A DNA stretch of 64,000 nt from Niastella caeni. GTDB taxonomy: Bacteria > Bacteroidota > Bacteroidia > Chitinophagales > Chitinophagaceae. Position numbers and translations under genes: made by a program. The stretch lies in assembly GCF_004834005.1 (NCBI RefSeq), contig NZ_STFF01000007.1, forward strand, positions 248,001 through 312,000, in the 5' to 3' direction. The notes under the pieces are model-generated. The model saw only the letters and a list, made by a program, of their open reading frames with translations. It had not been told where the DNA came from and ran no database searches. Shown one piece after another: positions 17,526-25,838 of the stretch (positions are counted from its first letter, which is position 1; every line of letters begins with the position of its first letter).

Positions 17526-17925
17526 ATTAGATCAGGATACCATAAAAGCCATAATCTCTCAAAAATCTCAAGAGGTCCAATTAGAATTTCACAGGTTAAA
17601 GCTTGAAGAAAAGCGTCTCGAACAGGATGGGAAGCTTTCTGAAAAGGCAATGGACTACAATAGTAAGTTCGTAAAAGATTACCCTAAGCAGCATCGGCAA
17701 ACCATCATAACATATGGGATATTCATTACGTTAACCTTTTTTGGGGTATTATTCTTTATTGGCTTTTGTCTTTACCGGGGAGATGCAGAAGTCGCCAAAC
17801 AATTTTTAGCCGTAGTTACTCACTTTATAACGCTTGCAATAGGCTTGTTCGTGGGCAAGAATGTGCAAAAGAAATCTAATAAAGAAAAGCAGGATGGCCC
17901 CGAGGATGCTGAGCTCTTGGATTAA
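17467..17925 (+). CDS. Two-helix membrane protein with coiled coil, unknown function
   Basis: From the ATG at 17467 the protein has 152 residues. A polar, Gln-rich N-terminus is followed by a charged helical segment (about 30-80, with QLEFHRLKLEEKRLEQDGK) likely to form a coiled coil. Two hydrophobic segments follow (TIITYGIFITLTFFGVLFFI and FLAVVTHFITLAIGLFVG) and then a charged tail (KKSNKEKQDGPEDAELLD). It is therefore an inner-membrane protein with most of its mass on one side. I recognise no family. It overlaps the 74-aa gene, and an intrinsic terminator follows at 17964. Confidence 0.6.
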   Translation: MSQGQKQEQSQNGNKNVKPELDQDTIKAIISQKSQEVQLEFHRLKLEEKRLEQDGKLSEKAMDYNSKFVKDYPKQHRQTIITYGIFITLTFFGVLFFIGFCLYRGDAEVAKQFLAVVTHFITLAIGLFVGKNVQKKSNKEKQDGPEDAELLD

Positions 17926-17963
17926 TCTAAAGGCACCTGCTTCCGGGGTAGCTCCTACAAAAA

Positions 17964-18014
17964 AACGCCCGCCCTTTCATGTTAGCGGCGTTCTCCTCGG
18001 GCGTTATCTTTTTG
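17964..18014 (+). terminator. Intrinsic terminator after the membrane-protein gene
   Basis: AACGCCCG (17964-17971) pairs with CGGGCGTT (17998-18005) across a 26-nt loop, followed by ATCTTTTTG. It ends the transcript of 17301-17925. The stretch from here to 18746 holds no gene I can support; it has an 88-codon open frame (18167-18433) and what look like eroded coding fragments. Confidence 0.75.
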
Positions 18015-18746
18015 TTTAGCATAAAGGCAGCCAGCGTAAACCCCAATCATGACTCTACTTCAAGGTTTGTATTACCCGGGTACTGAACAGGTGGATATTT
18101 ACGCATAATGAGCTGCCTGGGCGTTTTAGCAATTGACATTTATCATTTTTTCCAGCCTGCTCTTCCATGCAGCGAATGACCGATAAAATGATCAGTGATG
18201 TAAAGACGCAGTTTGATGAATGCCGCCATATTGTACGGCGCGAAATTTATAGGCCCGTACAAGGCGCCCATACAGACGATGCACCCAATGCCCCACCCAG
18301 CAAGTACATGCAGGTAGATTTAATGTACCCCGCTGCGATCGATGGTTACAACGCGGAACGCGTATTTCTTGGTCCGAACTCAACTATTTGGCTGGTCCAG
18401 GTGGTGTTTAAGCCGAATCTTTCGATTCTCTAATGTTGTACATAAACTATTGTGACTCTGTTCCATTTCTTATACGCGACATTGCCACGCCGGACAGTCC
18501 CAATTCAACTTTTAGCTTTTCGATTGCAGGTGTTAACGTGATGCCGCCTTCACCTTAACATCGAATTCGTTGCTCAGCAACAGGCTCGTGTCTCCATTGC
18601 TGATTGTAGTTAAAATATTCGTCGAGCGTTGACAATAATTGCCTTGACTTGTAAAAAAAGGTCAAATAAAATACGTGAAAAACACCTGATTTTATTATCT
18701 GAAATCTTTGTAATCTCGAAATCCCACAACCTTAAATTTACCCATT

Positions 18747-19832
18747 ATGGATTTTAAAGATGAAATAAAACTGTTTGGTGACAGAGTAGAGAAACTCAAA
18801 GATCAAATTCAAACAGAGGAAGCCACAAAAAATGCCTTCATAATGCCTTTTATTAAAGCATTAGGGTATGATGTATTTAATCCTTTTGAAGTTATGCCAG
18901 AGTTTGTTGCTGATATTGGCATTAAAAAAGGTGAAAAAGTTGATTACGCCATTATGCGGGAAGGAGAGCCATGTATATTAATTGAGTGTAAACATTGGGG
19001 TGAAAGTCTGGATCCTCATAACTCACAGCTATTCCGATATTTTCATACTACTACAGCTAAGTTTGGGCTTTTGTCGAATGGCATTATTTACAGATTTTAT
19101 ACTGACTTGATAGAGCCAAATAAAATGGATGAAAAGCCATTTTTTGAGTTCAATGTTACTGATATTAAAGACAATCAAATTGAGGAATTAAAGAAGTTCC
19201 ATAAATCTTATTTTGATGTTGGTAATATTCAAAATACAGCCAGTGAACTCAAGTATATGAATGAACTAAAAACCCTTATAAATATTGAATTCCAAAGTCC
19301 AACAGAAGGCCTTGTCAGACACTTTGCGAAGCAAATTTATCAGGGTGTTTTAACTGCCAAACTGATGGATCAGTTTATTGGGTTGACTAAAAAATCAATT
19401 CAACAATACATTAATGACTTGATAACAGAAAGGCTTAAATCCGCGCTTAAAAAAGAAAATGATGATCAGAAAATTCCAGAAACAGAGACTGCCAATGTAC
19501 AACCAGAAGTAAAGGATGTGAAGATCGAAACGACTGAAGAGGAAAAAGAAGGATTTATGATTGTCAAGACAATTCTTAGGCAAAAAATTAAAGCAAACAG
19601 AATTGCTTTTAGAGACGCTCAATCATACTTTGCTATATTGTTGGATGATAATAATCGAAAAACTATCTGTAGATTATATTTAAACGGTTCTAAAAGATAT
19701 ATTGGCACTTTCGATGAACAAAAGAAAGAAACAAGAAATGAAATTCTTACCGTTGATGATATTTTCAAATATGCTGAACTGCTCCAGCAGACTGTAGCAA
19801 ATTATGATGGCGAAAAAGTCAGTGTTAATTAA
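18747..19832 (+). CDS. Orphan restriction endonuclease-like protein (type I R subunit N-terminal fold)
   Basis: The 361-residue protein matches the pattern of stand-alone type I restriction R-subunit-like nucleases. The N-terminus has TEEATKNAFIMPFIKALGYD, then a PD-(D/E)xK nuclease core with D66 (EKVDYAIM) and E80-C-K82 (CILIECKHWGE), and TTTAKFGLLSNGIIYRFYTD. A charged linker (about 240-280) leads to a small C-terminal domain (about 280-361). It lacks helicase motifs, and no methyltransferase or specificity gene adjoins it. The codons are markedly AT-rich compared with flanking genes, suggesting transfer. It could act in phage defence or as a modification-dependent nuclease; this is inference. 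Confidence 0.75.
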   Translation: MDFKDEIKLFGDRVEKLKDQIQTEEATKNAFIMPFIKALGYDVFNPFEVMPEFVADIGIKKGEKVDYAIMREGEPCILIECKHWGESLDPHNSQLFRYFHTTTAKFGLLSNGIIYRFYTDLIEPNKMDEKPFFEFNVTDIKDNQIEELKKFHKSYFDVGNIQNTASELKYMNELKTLINIEFQSPTEGLVRHFAKQIYQGVLTAKLMDQFIGLTKKSIQQYINDLITERLKSALKKENDDQKIPETETANVQPEVKDVKIETTEEEKEGFMIVKTILRQKIKANRIAFRDAQSYFAILLDDNNRKTICRLYLNGSKRYIGTFDEQKKETRNEILTVDDIFKYAELLQQTVANYDGEKVSVN

Positions 19833-19988
19833 AATTCATTTTTAGAGGAAATTGACTTTGTTATTTTCATTCAGTGATTGGTCACGCATCAGCCGTTAGT
19901 AAACCTAAAATTTATTGATCCCAGTTAAATTCTTAACTAAATGCAATCTTGATATTGCATAGGCCGCCTTTTTTTATTATTTTATCAA

Positions 19989-20342
19989 ATGTCCAGGCTC
20001 CTGAAATTTTATGTAGCGTTATCATTGTTATTGCTAATCACTGTTATAGCAAATAGCCAATCCATTTATAAAACCCCATATGGAAAGAAGTATCACCTTG
20101 GCAGTTGCCATATGGTAAAAAATGTGTCGGAGAAAATAACACCGGAAAGAGCGTTGGAACTACAATTGGAACCTTGTAAATTTTGTAAGCCTGATATAAA
20201 TCACTTGAAACCTTCTACTGAAAACAAAGCCAGGGGAAAAAGCATAACTGTGCAATGTAAGGGAATTACCAAAAAAGGTACGCGATGTAAGCACAACACA
20301 AGTATTGCTAACGGCTATTGTTTTCAGCATCAACCTGGATAA
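19989..20342 (+). CDS. Secreted Cys-rich protein with DUF5763-like C-terminus
   Basis: The 117-residue protein has a signal peptide (LLKFYVALSLLLLITVIANS). Residues about 25-70 contain YKTPYGKKYHLGSCHMV and EPCKFCKPD, a Cys/His arrangement that could bind a metal. The C-terminal part (VQCKGITKKGTRCKHN, YCFQHQ) matches the short zinc-ribbon-like DUF5763 pattern CxGxTxxGxxCxxxxxxxxxYCxxH. A secreted metal-binding role is plausible but unproven. Its last 13 bp overlap the convergent HEAT-repeat gene. Confidence 0.7.
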   Translation: MSRLLKFYVALSLLLLITVIANSQSIYKTPYGKKYHLGSCHMVKNVSEKITPERALELQLEPCKFCKPDINHLKPSTENKARGKSITVQCKGITKKGTRCKHNTSIANGYCFQHQPG

Positions 20343-21487
20343 TTCCCCCTAATATACTCCTTCGCCTCCTCCTGTGTCAGCACTGCAAAGTTCTTGTACC
20401 GGTCGTGCACATCAATGATTTCTGCCAGGGCATCTGCAACCAATTGCTTATTATCCCAGGTTTGAAGGTGCGCTATTACAGTTTGGAGACACCCTTTTTT
20501 GTAAGCAATTTGACCGATCACATGCACCAGGGTGTTTCTTACCCTGGCTGTTTTGTCGTGTTGTAATTCCTTTAGCAGGGGCAGAATGTCTTGCGGGTAT
20601 TTTCGTCCACGAAGCTCTATGCCATGGCAAATTTCCCGGCGGATCTCTTTGTCTTCGTGATGTAAATACTTTTTTGCCCATTGCAGCACGGGCGTTGGAT
20701 TTACTTCGCCCATTTTCTTAATAGAACCAATTACGGCATTACGTGGTGAATGATGCGGATCGAATAAGCCTTTATCAAAAAAATGTTGAACAGCACCGAA
20801 ATCTTTCTTACCAATTTCACCGGCGGCATTAATGACCGTTTGTCGTACTTTGAAATCGGTGTGTTTTAAAAGTGCTTCGAGCGTTTGAATGATGACTGGT
20901 TGCAGATTGTTGTTACTGATGTATATTCTGCCGACGGAGGTGTAAGCTGATTTTCTAATGTAGGTATCTTTATCTTCAAAGTAAGCAGTGATTTGTTGCA
21001 ACTGGGCTGTTTGCAAACCGGTGAGCATATTGTTGTGTATAGTGGCAACAAGTTGTAAACGTTCGGCTTTGGGTAAATCGTAAAACTCCACTGATTTATG
21101 GACCTCTTCAGGTTGTATTGTGCTTACATCAAAACCGAGATCCGTTAAATATTGTAGTCCATTTTGGATGGCTAGTTTATTTGTTCCTGTCCAGCCATTT
21201 TTTAATCCAAGTAATATAAACTCCCTTATATATTTTGGTTTGTTGAGATTAACCAATATAGGCTCATCATTTTTTGTATCGGTTAAGGGTACACCTACGT
21301 TTAACGGCTGGCCCATATAGTAATCATCCAATGTTAAAAAATCTATTACTAATGGCGTTTGTTTATGTCCGGCCAGGAAAATCCTTATTGTTAGTGTGTT
21401 TGTATTTGCGCCCGAATCGTAAGTTGTTGCGATGTTGTATACGTATTCCGCGTCGTTAACTTTTATTTTTCGAAGGTTACTTTTCAT
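20330..21487 (-). CDS. HEAT-repeat protein
   Basis: The 385-residue protein has an N-terminal beta-rich domain (about 1-90, containing VIDFLTLDDYYMGQPLNVGV), a linker, and HEAT/PBS-lyase-like repeats from about residue 130 to 375 (YIRKSAYTSVGRIY, DFKVRQTVINAAGEIGK, EIRREICHGIEL, TARVRNTLVHVIGQIAYKKG). No export signal is present. HEAT solenoids usually mediate protein-protein contacts, and no catalytic residues are visible. It is transcribed away from the unusual 21-bp periodic array at 21611-21937, so the array may include or flank its promoter. Confidence 0.75.
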   Translation of the reverse strand: MKSNLRKIKVNDAEYVYNIATTYDSGANTNTLTIRIFLAGHKQTPLVIDFLTLDDYYMGQPLNVGVPLTDTKNDEPILVNLNKPKYIREFILLGLKNGWTGTNKLAIQNGLQYLTDLGFDVSTIQPEEVHKSVEFYDLPKAERLQLVATIHNNMLTGLQTAQLQQITAYFEDKDTYIRKSAYTSVGRIYISNNNLQPVIIQTLEALLKHTDFKVRQTVINAAGEIGKKDFGAVQHFFDKGLFDPHHSPRNAVIGSIKKMGEVNPTPVLQWAKKYLHHEDKEIRREICHGIELRGRKYPQDILPLLKELQHDKTARVRNTLVHVIGQIAYKKGCLQTVIAHLQTWDNKQLVADALAEIIDVHDRYKNFAVLTQEEAKEYIRGNYPG

Positions 21488-21610
21488 TTAGTTTTATAAA
21501 CATTTCAAAGATAATAATTAGTGTAAATTCCTCTTAAAAAGTTAAATAACAGGCAGTTTATACCTGGTTGCAGTAAAAACAGGTTTGGTGCCGGCAAATA
21601 AATGCTTATA

Positions 21611-21937
21611 ACTCCCGAAATAAATTTAGTAATGAGGAAAAAGTAGCTATGACCGGGAAAAAAAATTTATAATGAACCGTATTGGATCTATCACTGGAGA
21701 GAAAGTACTATCACCCGCGACAAAGTATTTATTTCTGACAAAAATGAGCTATAACCGCAGAAAAAGTAATTATCCTTCAGAAAAATAATTTATAGCCGGA
21801 GAAAAAGCAACTATCGCTGCCAGAAAAGCGATCATCTGTTACAAGAAAGTAATCATCTCCCCCAAAAAGTAATTATGGCCAACCGTTTTTACGTTATCTC
21901 CGGAAAAAATAAAATATAACCGATAAAAAATAGTTTA
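21611..21937. repeat. Degenerate tandem array with 20-21 bp period (phased A tracts)
   Basis: The stretch can be cut by eye into 16 units of 19-21 bp, largely alternating 20 and 21. A typical unit is a GC-containing start (ACCGG/TCCGG/GCCGG), a run of four to eight A with occasional G, then GTAATTATC or similar. Units are degenerate, not identical. The mixed lengths rule out a constant reading frame, so it is not a peptide repeat. A-tracts spaced about two helical turns apart predict intrinsic DNA curvature. It fills most of the 548 bp between the HEAT-repeat gene start and the end of the UvrA-like gene; the rest shows no gene. Confidence 0.7.
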
Positions 21938-22035
21938 CCCTAGCATAAGTTTCCATATTCAACTAAAAATATAAAAGATATAACCACTATGATTGCGTTG
22001 CAGGTGATAAAATGATCACTAACCCTCTGAGAAAA

Positions 22036-24324
22036 CTACTTTCCCTGCAAATTCTCCCGTCCCATCTTGCCAGGTTTTCGTTCAGTGATATACTTCGCCA
22101 GATAATGACCTGTTTTCGACTCACCATGTTTTATCAGGTCTCTTGCCACTCCTTCAAAGACGATGCATCCACCATCCGATCCTCCACCAGGCCCCAGATC
22201 GATTATCCAATCTGCCTTCGCAATCACATCCAGATTATGTTCAACAATGATGACGGTATTGCCGCGATCCGCAAGCCGGTGAAAAGTAGACATCAGTTTT
22301 TCGATATCCGAAGGGTGAAGGCCTGTTGTCGGCTCGTCAAAAACAAATAGCTGGCCCTGCTCATCGAATTCCATCGCAAGCTTCAACCTTTGCCGTTCCC
22401 CTCCGGAAAACGTACTAAGTGGTTGTCCTAATGTCATGTAACCAAGTCCCATTTCCCGAATACGATTCAACAATTCTTTGTCACTCCCTTGAAAAAAACT
22501 TCCGGCTTCGGCAACAGTCATCTTAAGCACCTGAATAATATTTTTTCCATTCCAGGTATAGTCCAATACTTTTTTTTGATAACCTGTGCCCTCACACAAG
22601 TCACACGTTTCCTCCACCTCTTCCATAAAAGCGAGATCAAGCCTGATCACACCCAGGCCTTTGCATTGAGGACAAGCACCCTCAGCATTGGTACTGAAAA
22701 GTGATGCACTCACGTGGTTTGTTTTTGCGAACACTCGGCGAAGTGCGTCGAAGATACCAGTATAAGAAGCGAGATGCGAACGCCTTGAGCCCCGCAACAA
22801 TTTCTGGTCAATAAGCTTTGCCTGCGGATGTTGCCGGGGCAATTCCTGGTTGATCAGTGAACTTTTTCCCGAGCCCGCTACACCCGTCACTACAGTGATC
22901 ACCTGCCGGGGAATTTTCACCGTCACATTTTTCAAATTGTGCAGCCGGGCATTCCGTACCGTTAAAAAAGTTTTAGCTTGCCGTGGTTTATGATTTAAAG
23001 CCCGGTGCATACGCCAAAATTTTCCAGTGAGCGTATCTGCGTTTTTCAATCCGTTGAGCGTTCCGCTGTAAACAATGTTTCCGCCCTCTTTTCCGGCGCC
23101 AGGTCCCATGTCCACAACATGGTCAGCAATTTTTACAATATCGGGGTCATGTTCAACAATAAGTACTGTATTGCCCTTGTCACGAAGCTGCAGAATAATG
23201 TCCATCAGCCGGGCAATATCATTAGGATGGAGACCGATACTAGGTTCATCAAAAATATAAAGCAACCCCGTGAGGCTGCTTCCCAAATGCCTTACCATTT
23301 TAATGCGCTGCGATTCTCCTCCAGACAATGATGACGTTTCCCGGTTTAGTGACAGGTAACTTAAACCAATGTTTTCCAAATGTGTGAGTCTGGCGATCAA
23401 CTCATCCAGCACAGATCTTACCTGGTTGTTCCGAATAGCCTTCAGAAATTCGATGAGGTGACTGACCTGCATAGCGCTGCAGTCAGCAATGTTCTTTCCA
23501 TCAACTTTACAACCAAGCACTTCTTTATTTAGCCGTGCTCCTTTACATGCAGGACATGTTTGCCGGCAAAGTATTTCACGCAGCTCTTCTTCTTTTCGCT
23601 TAGACTCTTTGGTTTCCTTTTTTAAAAAGCTTTTGATTCGGGGAATGATGCCTTCATACAACATCGTCTTGCCCCATGCCTTTGTTGGATTTTTGGGTTT
23701 ATGCTCTTCGGCATACAGCAACATATGCAGTTCATCCTTGGAAAAGTTTTTGATCTTCTTGTCGTTATTAAAATAGCCGGAGTTCACATACCGTGTCCAT
23801 CGCCACCCACCCGGCTGAAAAGCAGGAAACCGGATCGCTCCCTCGTTCAAAGATTTGTTCTTATCGATCAACGCATCCAGGTTGATGTCTGTAACTGTTC
23901 CCAGCCCTTCACACATTGGACACATACCTTTTGGATTATTAAAGGAGAAGACCATGGAATATCCGACAAACGGCTCACCTATGCGCGAGAACAAAAGACG
24001 CAGCAACGTATAAATATCCGTAACGGTTCCCACTGTCGATCTCGCATTACCGCCTAACCGTTTCTGATTGATAATGATTGCTACATTCAGATTTTGGATG
24101 GAATCAACCTCCGGATGTCCATAATGCGGCATTCGACTTCGCAGGTAGCTGTCGTATGTTTCATTGAACTGTCGTTGTGCTTCGGCTCCAATAGTTTCAA
24201 ATACAAGAGATGACTTTCCTGAACCGGACACTCCCGTAAAAACGGTGATCTTATTTTTAGGGATCTCAACGGATATATTTTTGAGATTGTTTTCGCGTGC
24301 GCCTCTGATCCGGATAACGTTCAT
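22036..24324 (-). CDS. Short UvrA paralogue (excinuclease ABC subunit A-like ATPase)
   Basis: The 762-residue protein contains two ABC ATPase modules: Walker A GVSGSGKS (31-38) and GVAGSGKS (about 480), signatures LSGGESQRIKM (about 333) and FSGGERQRLKL (about 640), and Walker B regions LLYIFDEPSIGLHP and LFVFDEPTTGLHP. Zinc-binding Cys pairs occur at CPMCEGLG, CPACKGARL, CPQCKGLG and CDLCEGTG. Housekeeping UvrA is about 940 residues; this length matches the class II/III paralogues that lack part of the UvrB/DNA-binding insertions and are often linked to resistance against DNA-binding drugs. No uvrB or uvrC adjoins it. It is not the housekeeping uvrA. Confidence 0.88.
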   Translation of the reverse strand: MNVIRIRGARENNLKNISVEIPKNKITVFTGVSGSGKSSLVFETIGAEAQRQFNETYDSYLRSRMPHYGHPEVDSIQNLNVAIIINQKRLGGNARSTVGTVTDIYTLLRLLFSRIGEPFVGYSMVFSFNNPKGMCPMCEGLGTVTDINLDALIDKNKSLNEGAIRFPAFQPGGWRWTRYVNSGYFNNDKKIKNFSKDELHMLLYAEEHKPKNPTKAWGKTMLYEGIIPRIKSFLKKETKESKRKEEELREILCRQTCPACKGARLNKEVLGCKVDGKNIADCSAMQVSHLIEFLKAIRNNQVRSVLDELIARLTHLENIGLSYLSLNRETSSLSGGESQRIKMVRHLGSSLTGLLYIFDEPSIGLHPNDIARLMDIILQLRDKGNTVLIVEHDPDIVKIADHVVDMGPGAGKEGGNIVYSGTLNGLKNADTLTGKFWRMHRALNHKPRQAKTFLTVRNARLHNLKNVTVKIPRQVITVVTGVAGSGKSSLINQELPRQHPQAKLIDQKLLRGSRRSHLASYTGIFDALRRVFAKTNHVSASLFSTNAEGACPQCKGLGVIRLDLAFMEEVEETCDLCEGTGYQKKVLDYTWNGKNIIQVLKMTVAEAGSFFQGSDKELLNRIREMGLGYMTLGQPLSTFSGGERQRLKLAMEFDEQGQLFVFDEPTTGLHPSDIEKLMSTFHRLADRGNTVIIVEHNLDVIAKADWIIDLGPGGGSDGGCIVFEGVARDLIKHGESKTGHYLAKYITERKPGKMGRENLQGK

Positions 24325-24414
24325 GGGTGCTTATTTTCCGGGTAGCGCTTAAAAAATCATACCCGCCTGGCACATATAGCGAATTGCGATAAGGTGAAGG
24401 AATACCCCAATGCA

Positions 24415-25632
24415 TCACAAATACGTCAATTTTTTTTCTTCATACTTTTCCTGCGGGGGAAGGTCCCGGAAATACGGTAACTGACGTAACCACCTGGGAA
24501 AAAGGAAAAAGATAATGAGCACGCCCATCAGTAATGCAGAAATAAAAACTATTACAATCTGGAAGTGCAGTATCCTCACCTGGTTGGCCTGCTTTTGTTT
24601 TAATAATGCTTCCTTCTTCTCATAAATAAACTTCGCCTCCAGGTCAGCTGTTTTTTTACGGGTATCGTCGTTGAAGATACTATCTGAATAGACCTTATAT
24701 AACTTGAAATAGGTAAGGCTGTTGCGGTAGTCTCCTTTTTTTTCATACAGATCGGCCAAACATTCAGATCCGCTTTTTATTCCTTCTTTATGTTTTATTT
24801 CTTTTGCCAGTGATAAACTTGTCATGGCATATGAAATGGCGGTATCTGTTTGTTCAAGCCCGCGGTAGGCTTTTGCCAACGCAACCATCGTGTTCATTCT
24901 GCCCAGGTTATCATGGGTTCGCAGGTAATAACCAAGCGAAGTGCGGAATAAAGGTATCGCTTCCTGGTACTGTTTTTTTTCACACAATACATTGCCTATG
25001 TCTACCCGTACAAAGGCGGCGACAAATCCGTCGGGATCATTGATAACCCGCAGCGCCTCGCGGTATAATGCCAGCGCCTGGTCATGCTGATGGTGTAGGA
25101 GGGGGATGGCCGCCTTATCAACCAGCAGGTAGGCTTTTGCTACAGTATGATTTATGTCCGTGGCTATTTTGTACGCTTTGTTAAAATGCTGTGATGCTGC
25201 TGCTTCCTTTCCCGTGTTCAGGTAATACATTCCGATATTCCTGAGCATATTGAGTTCAACCTCTTTATCGTTTATTTTTTCGGCCAGGGCCAGCGCCTGC
25301 TGGTAATAAGATAACGACTGTGCATAGTTGCCAGTCAGGGAATAGTAATAACCCATTGAGCAAAAGCTTTCCAGTACGCCCTTTTCATAATGGATGTTGT
25401 TAGCATACCGATGTACTTTTTGCGTATAGAACAGCAGGCTGTCTGGGTTTATTTCGTAAAAGCAGGTAGAAAATTTAGCAAGCAGGTTGATATATGCAGT
25501 GTCTTTCTCGAATCCTTTTATCTTTTCTTTTTCGTTGAGCAATTGCCGGTAGTTTGCTAACCGGTGGGGTTGAGCAGAAGATGTAAAGGCAATCAACAGC
25601 CCGATGAGCGCAAAAGCAATGCGTGTTTTCAT
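24415..25632 (-). CDS. Exported TPR protein with C-terminal membrane anchor
   Basis: Starting at the ATG at 25632 the protein has a signal peptide (MKTRIAFALIGLLIAFTSSA), then about seven tetratricopeptide repeats (residues about 60-320, such as YYYSLTGNYAQSLSYYQQAL and NIGMYYLNTGKEAAASQHF). A helical stalk with KKTADLEAKFIYEKKEALLK, one membrane segment (IVIVFISALLMGVLIIFFLF) and a 30-residue cytoplasmic tail follow. This is the sensor half of the TPR histidine kinases and TPR-LuxR regulators common in Bacteroidota, such as the kinase at 52787, but no output domain follows. Only 90 bp separate its stop from the UvrA-like gene. Confidence 0.75.
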   Translation of the reverse strand: MKTRIAFALIGLLIAFTSSAQPHRLANYRQLLNEKEKIKGFEKDTAYINLLAKFSTCFYEINPDSLLFYTQKVHRYANNIHYEKGVLESFCSMGYYYSLTGNYAQSLSYYQQALALAEKINDKEVELNMLRNIGMYYLNTGKEAAASQHFNKAYKIATDINHTVAKAYLLVDKAAIPLLHHQHDQALALYREALRVINDPDGFVAAFVRVDIGNVLCEKKQYQEAIPLFRTSLGYYLRTHDNLGRMNTMVALAKAYRGLEQTDTAISYAMTSLSLAKEIKHKEGIKSGSECLADLYEKKGDYRNSLTYFKLYKVYSDSIFNDDTRKKTADLEAKFIYEKKEALLKQKQANQVRILHFQIVIVFISALLMGVLIIFFLFPRWLRQLPYFRDLPPQEKYEEKKLTYL

Positions 25633-25838
25633 AAAGGTTCGGTTTCTTTTCTGTCGCCACAACAATCGTTACAATATAATAAAAAATCATCAAATAATGA
25701 ATTGTTGCCCACTGTGTATGTAGCTTGTTTCAAAGTCTGCTATACTTCTTTAGCAACCAAATATTTAAGTTTATATATTGACCATTGTACCTTTAGCTGG
25801 CGCACAAATATCATTTTTTAAACCATAAACACTTATGT

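Noticed and set aside
18167..18433. 88-codon plus-strand open frame as a gene
   Set aside because: No recognisable domain, a competing frame of similar length on the other strand, and it lies in a stretch that looks eroded. Kept only as a possible fossil.
21611..21937. CRISPR array
   Set aside because: Units of 20-21 bp are all degenerate versions of one another; there are no constant repeats separated by unique spacers and no cas genes.
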